Shown piece by piece: positions 5,621 to 6,231 of a stretch of 6,231 bases of DNA. Both the position numbers and the translations under genes were made by a program. The DNA comes from Verrucomicrobiota bacterium (lineage in GTDB: Bacteria; Verrucomicrobiota; Verrucomicrobiia; Limisphaerales; UBA1100). Each line of letters opens with the position of its first letter. Position 1 is the first letter of the stretch. The notes beneath the pieces were generated by a model. The model worked only from the letters and a program-made list of their open reading frames with translations. It made no database searches and was not told the DNA's origin. The stretch lies in assembly GCA_028872645.1 (NCBI GenBank), contig JAPKDK010000176.1:1-6231 (forward strand). Reading direction: 5' to 3'.

Positions 5621-6231
5621 CTAAGCCTTTAGTGCGACCACTCCCCCGATCAATATCATCACAACTCCCGCCAATAGGTTCATCACTCGCTTGGGCTTTT
5701 CTTCCTGCAAGAATAAAGATGACCGATAAGCCAATAATGCATAGGGTAATTTTGCCCCTCCAACAGCAACAGTGGCAATTAGCATTAATAACAAAACATC
5801 AGGCACTCGGGCTTTGGTCAAATCGATAACGTTCGGCAATAAACTGACATAGAATAATATAGCCCTAGGTGCACTTATCGTAATAATAAATCCAGCTGTG
5901 AAATTAGCATGCCATGACGATTCTGCCACTTGCTCTATCTCGGCCTTTTTCACCTTAGTTCTAAGCAACTTGATCCCTAACCAGAACAAGTAGGCACTTC
6001 CTCCAAACTTTATTATTGCATACAAGCCATCCATTGACGCAACCAAAGCTCCAACGCCATAGACCACAAGCAGAATGAAAATTATATTGGCAAACACTAT
6101 GCCCCCAATAGTGATAAGTCCTTGCCTCAAATTCGAAGTCATTGACCTGACAATAACTAAAAAGACACTGGGGCCCGGGACAATAGAGAGAACAAACATA
6201 GTGACTAATATCGTAGCCGCGTTGCTAAAGC
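5621..6231 (-). CDS. LysE/RhtB-family amino acid exporter, start codon outside the window
   Basis: The frame is open from the right edge to TAG, giving 202 visible residues. The reading continues before the first ATG (6199) as FSNAATILVT with no stop, so the true start lies only a few residues beyond the edge, judging by the family's usual length of about 205-210. The N-terminal helix carries the family hallmark VPGPSVFLV. About six hydrophobic helices follow, for example GLITIGGIVFANIIFILLVVYGVG, LYAIIKFGGSAYLFWLGIKLL and the C-terminal VMNLLAGVVMILIGGVVALKA. A charged loop (RTKVKKAEIEQVAE) sits after the third helix, as in other family members. These inner-membrane proteins export amino acids or homoserine lactone-like compounds, probably by proton exchange. 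The substrate is not predictable here. Base composition is distinctly AT-richer than the neighbours, which suggests horizontal acquisition. Confidence 0.9.
   Translation of the reverse strand, partial: FSNAATILVTMFVLSIVPGPSVFLVIVRSMTSNLRQGLITIGGIVFANIIFILLVVYGVGALVASMDGLYAIIKFGGSAYLFWLGIKLLRTKVKKAEIEQVAESSWHANFTAGFIITISAPRAILFYVSLLPNVIDLTKARVPDVLLLMLIATVAVGGAKLPYALLAYRSSLFLQEEKPKRVMNLLAGVVMILIGGVVALKA

Overview
The window looks like chromosomal DNA of a free-living Gram-negative bacterium, most likely of the Planctomycetota-Verrucomicrobiota (PVC) superphylum. This is an inference from gene style: a secreted sialate O-acetylesterase-type (SASA/DUF303) esterase, an exported HEAT-like protein with a Lys/Gly-rich linker, a Sel1-repeat protein and weak Shine-Dalgarno use. 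No rRNA or other marker gene confirms it. I see no tRNA, rRNA, CRISPR array, insertion sequence or phage gene.

Layout. Positions 1-3478 are all minus-strand. Reading in the direction of transcription: a secreted HEAT-like protein (3478 to 2132); a 353-nt gap with traces of a small decayed reading frame; a signal-peptide-bearing thioredoxin-like protein (1778 to 579); and, 27 nt further on, a Sel1-repeat protein (551 off the left edge). A 278-nt divergent spacer with two stem-loops leads to the plus-strand esterase (3757-5226). A 394-nt convergent spacer with a terminator-like hairpin and a palindrome cluster follows. Last is a minus-strand LysE/RhtB-type exporter (6231 to 5621), whose start lies just outside the window and whose base composition is clearly AT-richer.

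The main discovery candidate is the gene at 579-1778. A conventional gene caller would split it into an 84-residue secreted peptide and a separate 299-residue 'hypothetical protein'. Both halves are in the same frame and are separated by one TGA codon (1524-1526). With that TGA read as selenocysteine they form a 399-residue protein with the redox motif Cys82-Asn-Thr-Sec85, exactly where a thioredoxin-like fold has its CxxC. A stem-loop resembling a bacterial SECIS element starts 8 nt after the UGA, with its apical loop 23 nt after it. I therefore annotate a predicted exported thioredoxin-like selenoprotein. A nonsense-mutated pseudogene is the main alternative.

Functional picture. The selenoprotein and the Sel1 protein are probably cotranscribed and may act together in envelope redox or protein quality control (inference). 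The esterase fits deacetylation of environmental glycans. The exporter seems unrelated and may have been acquired horizontally.
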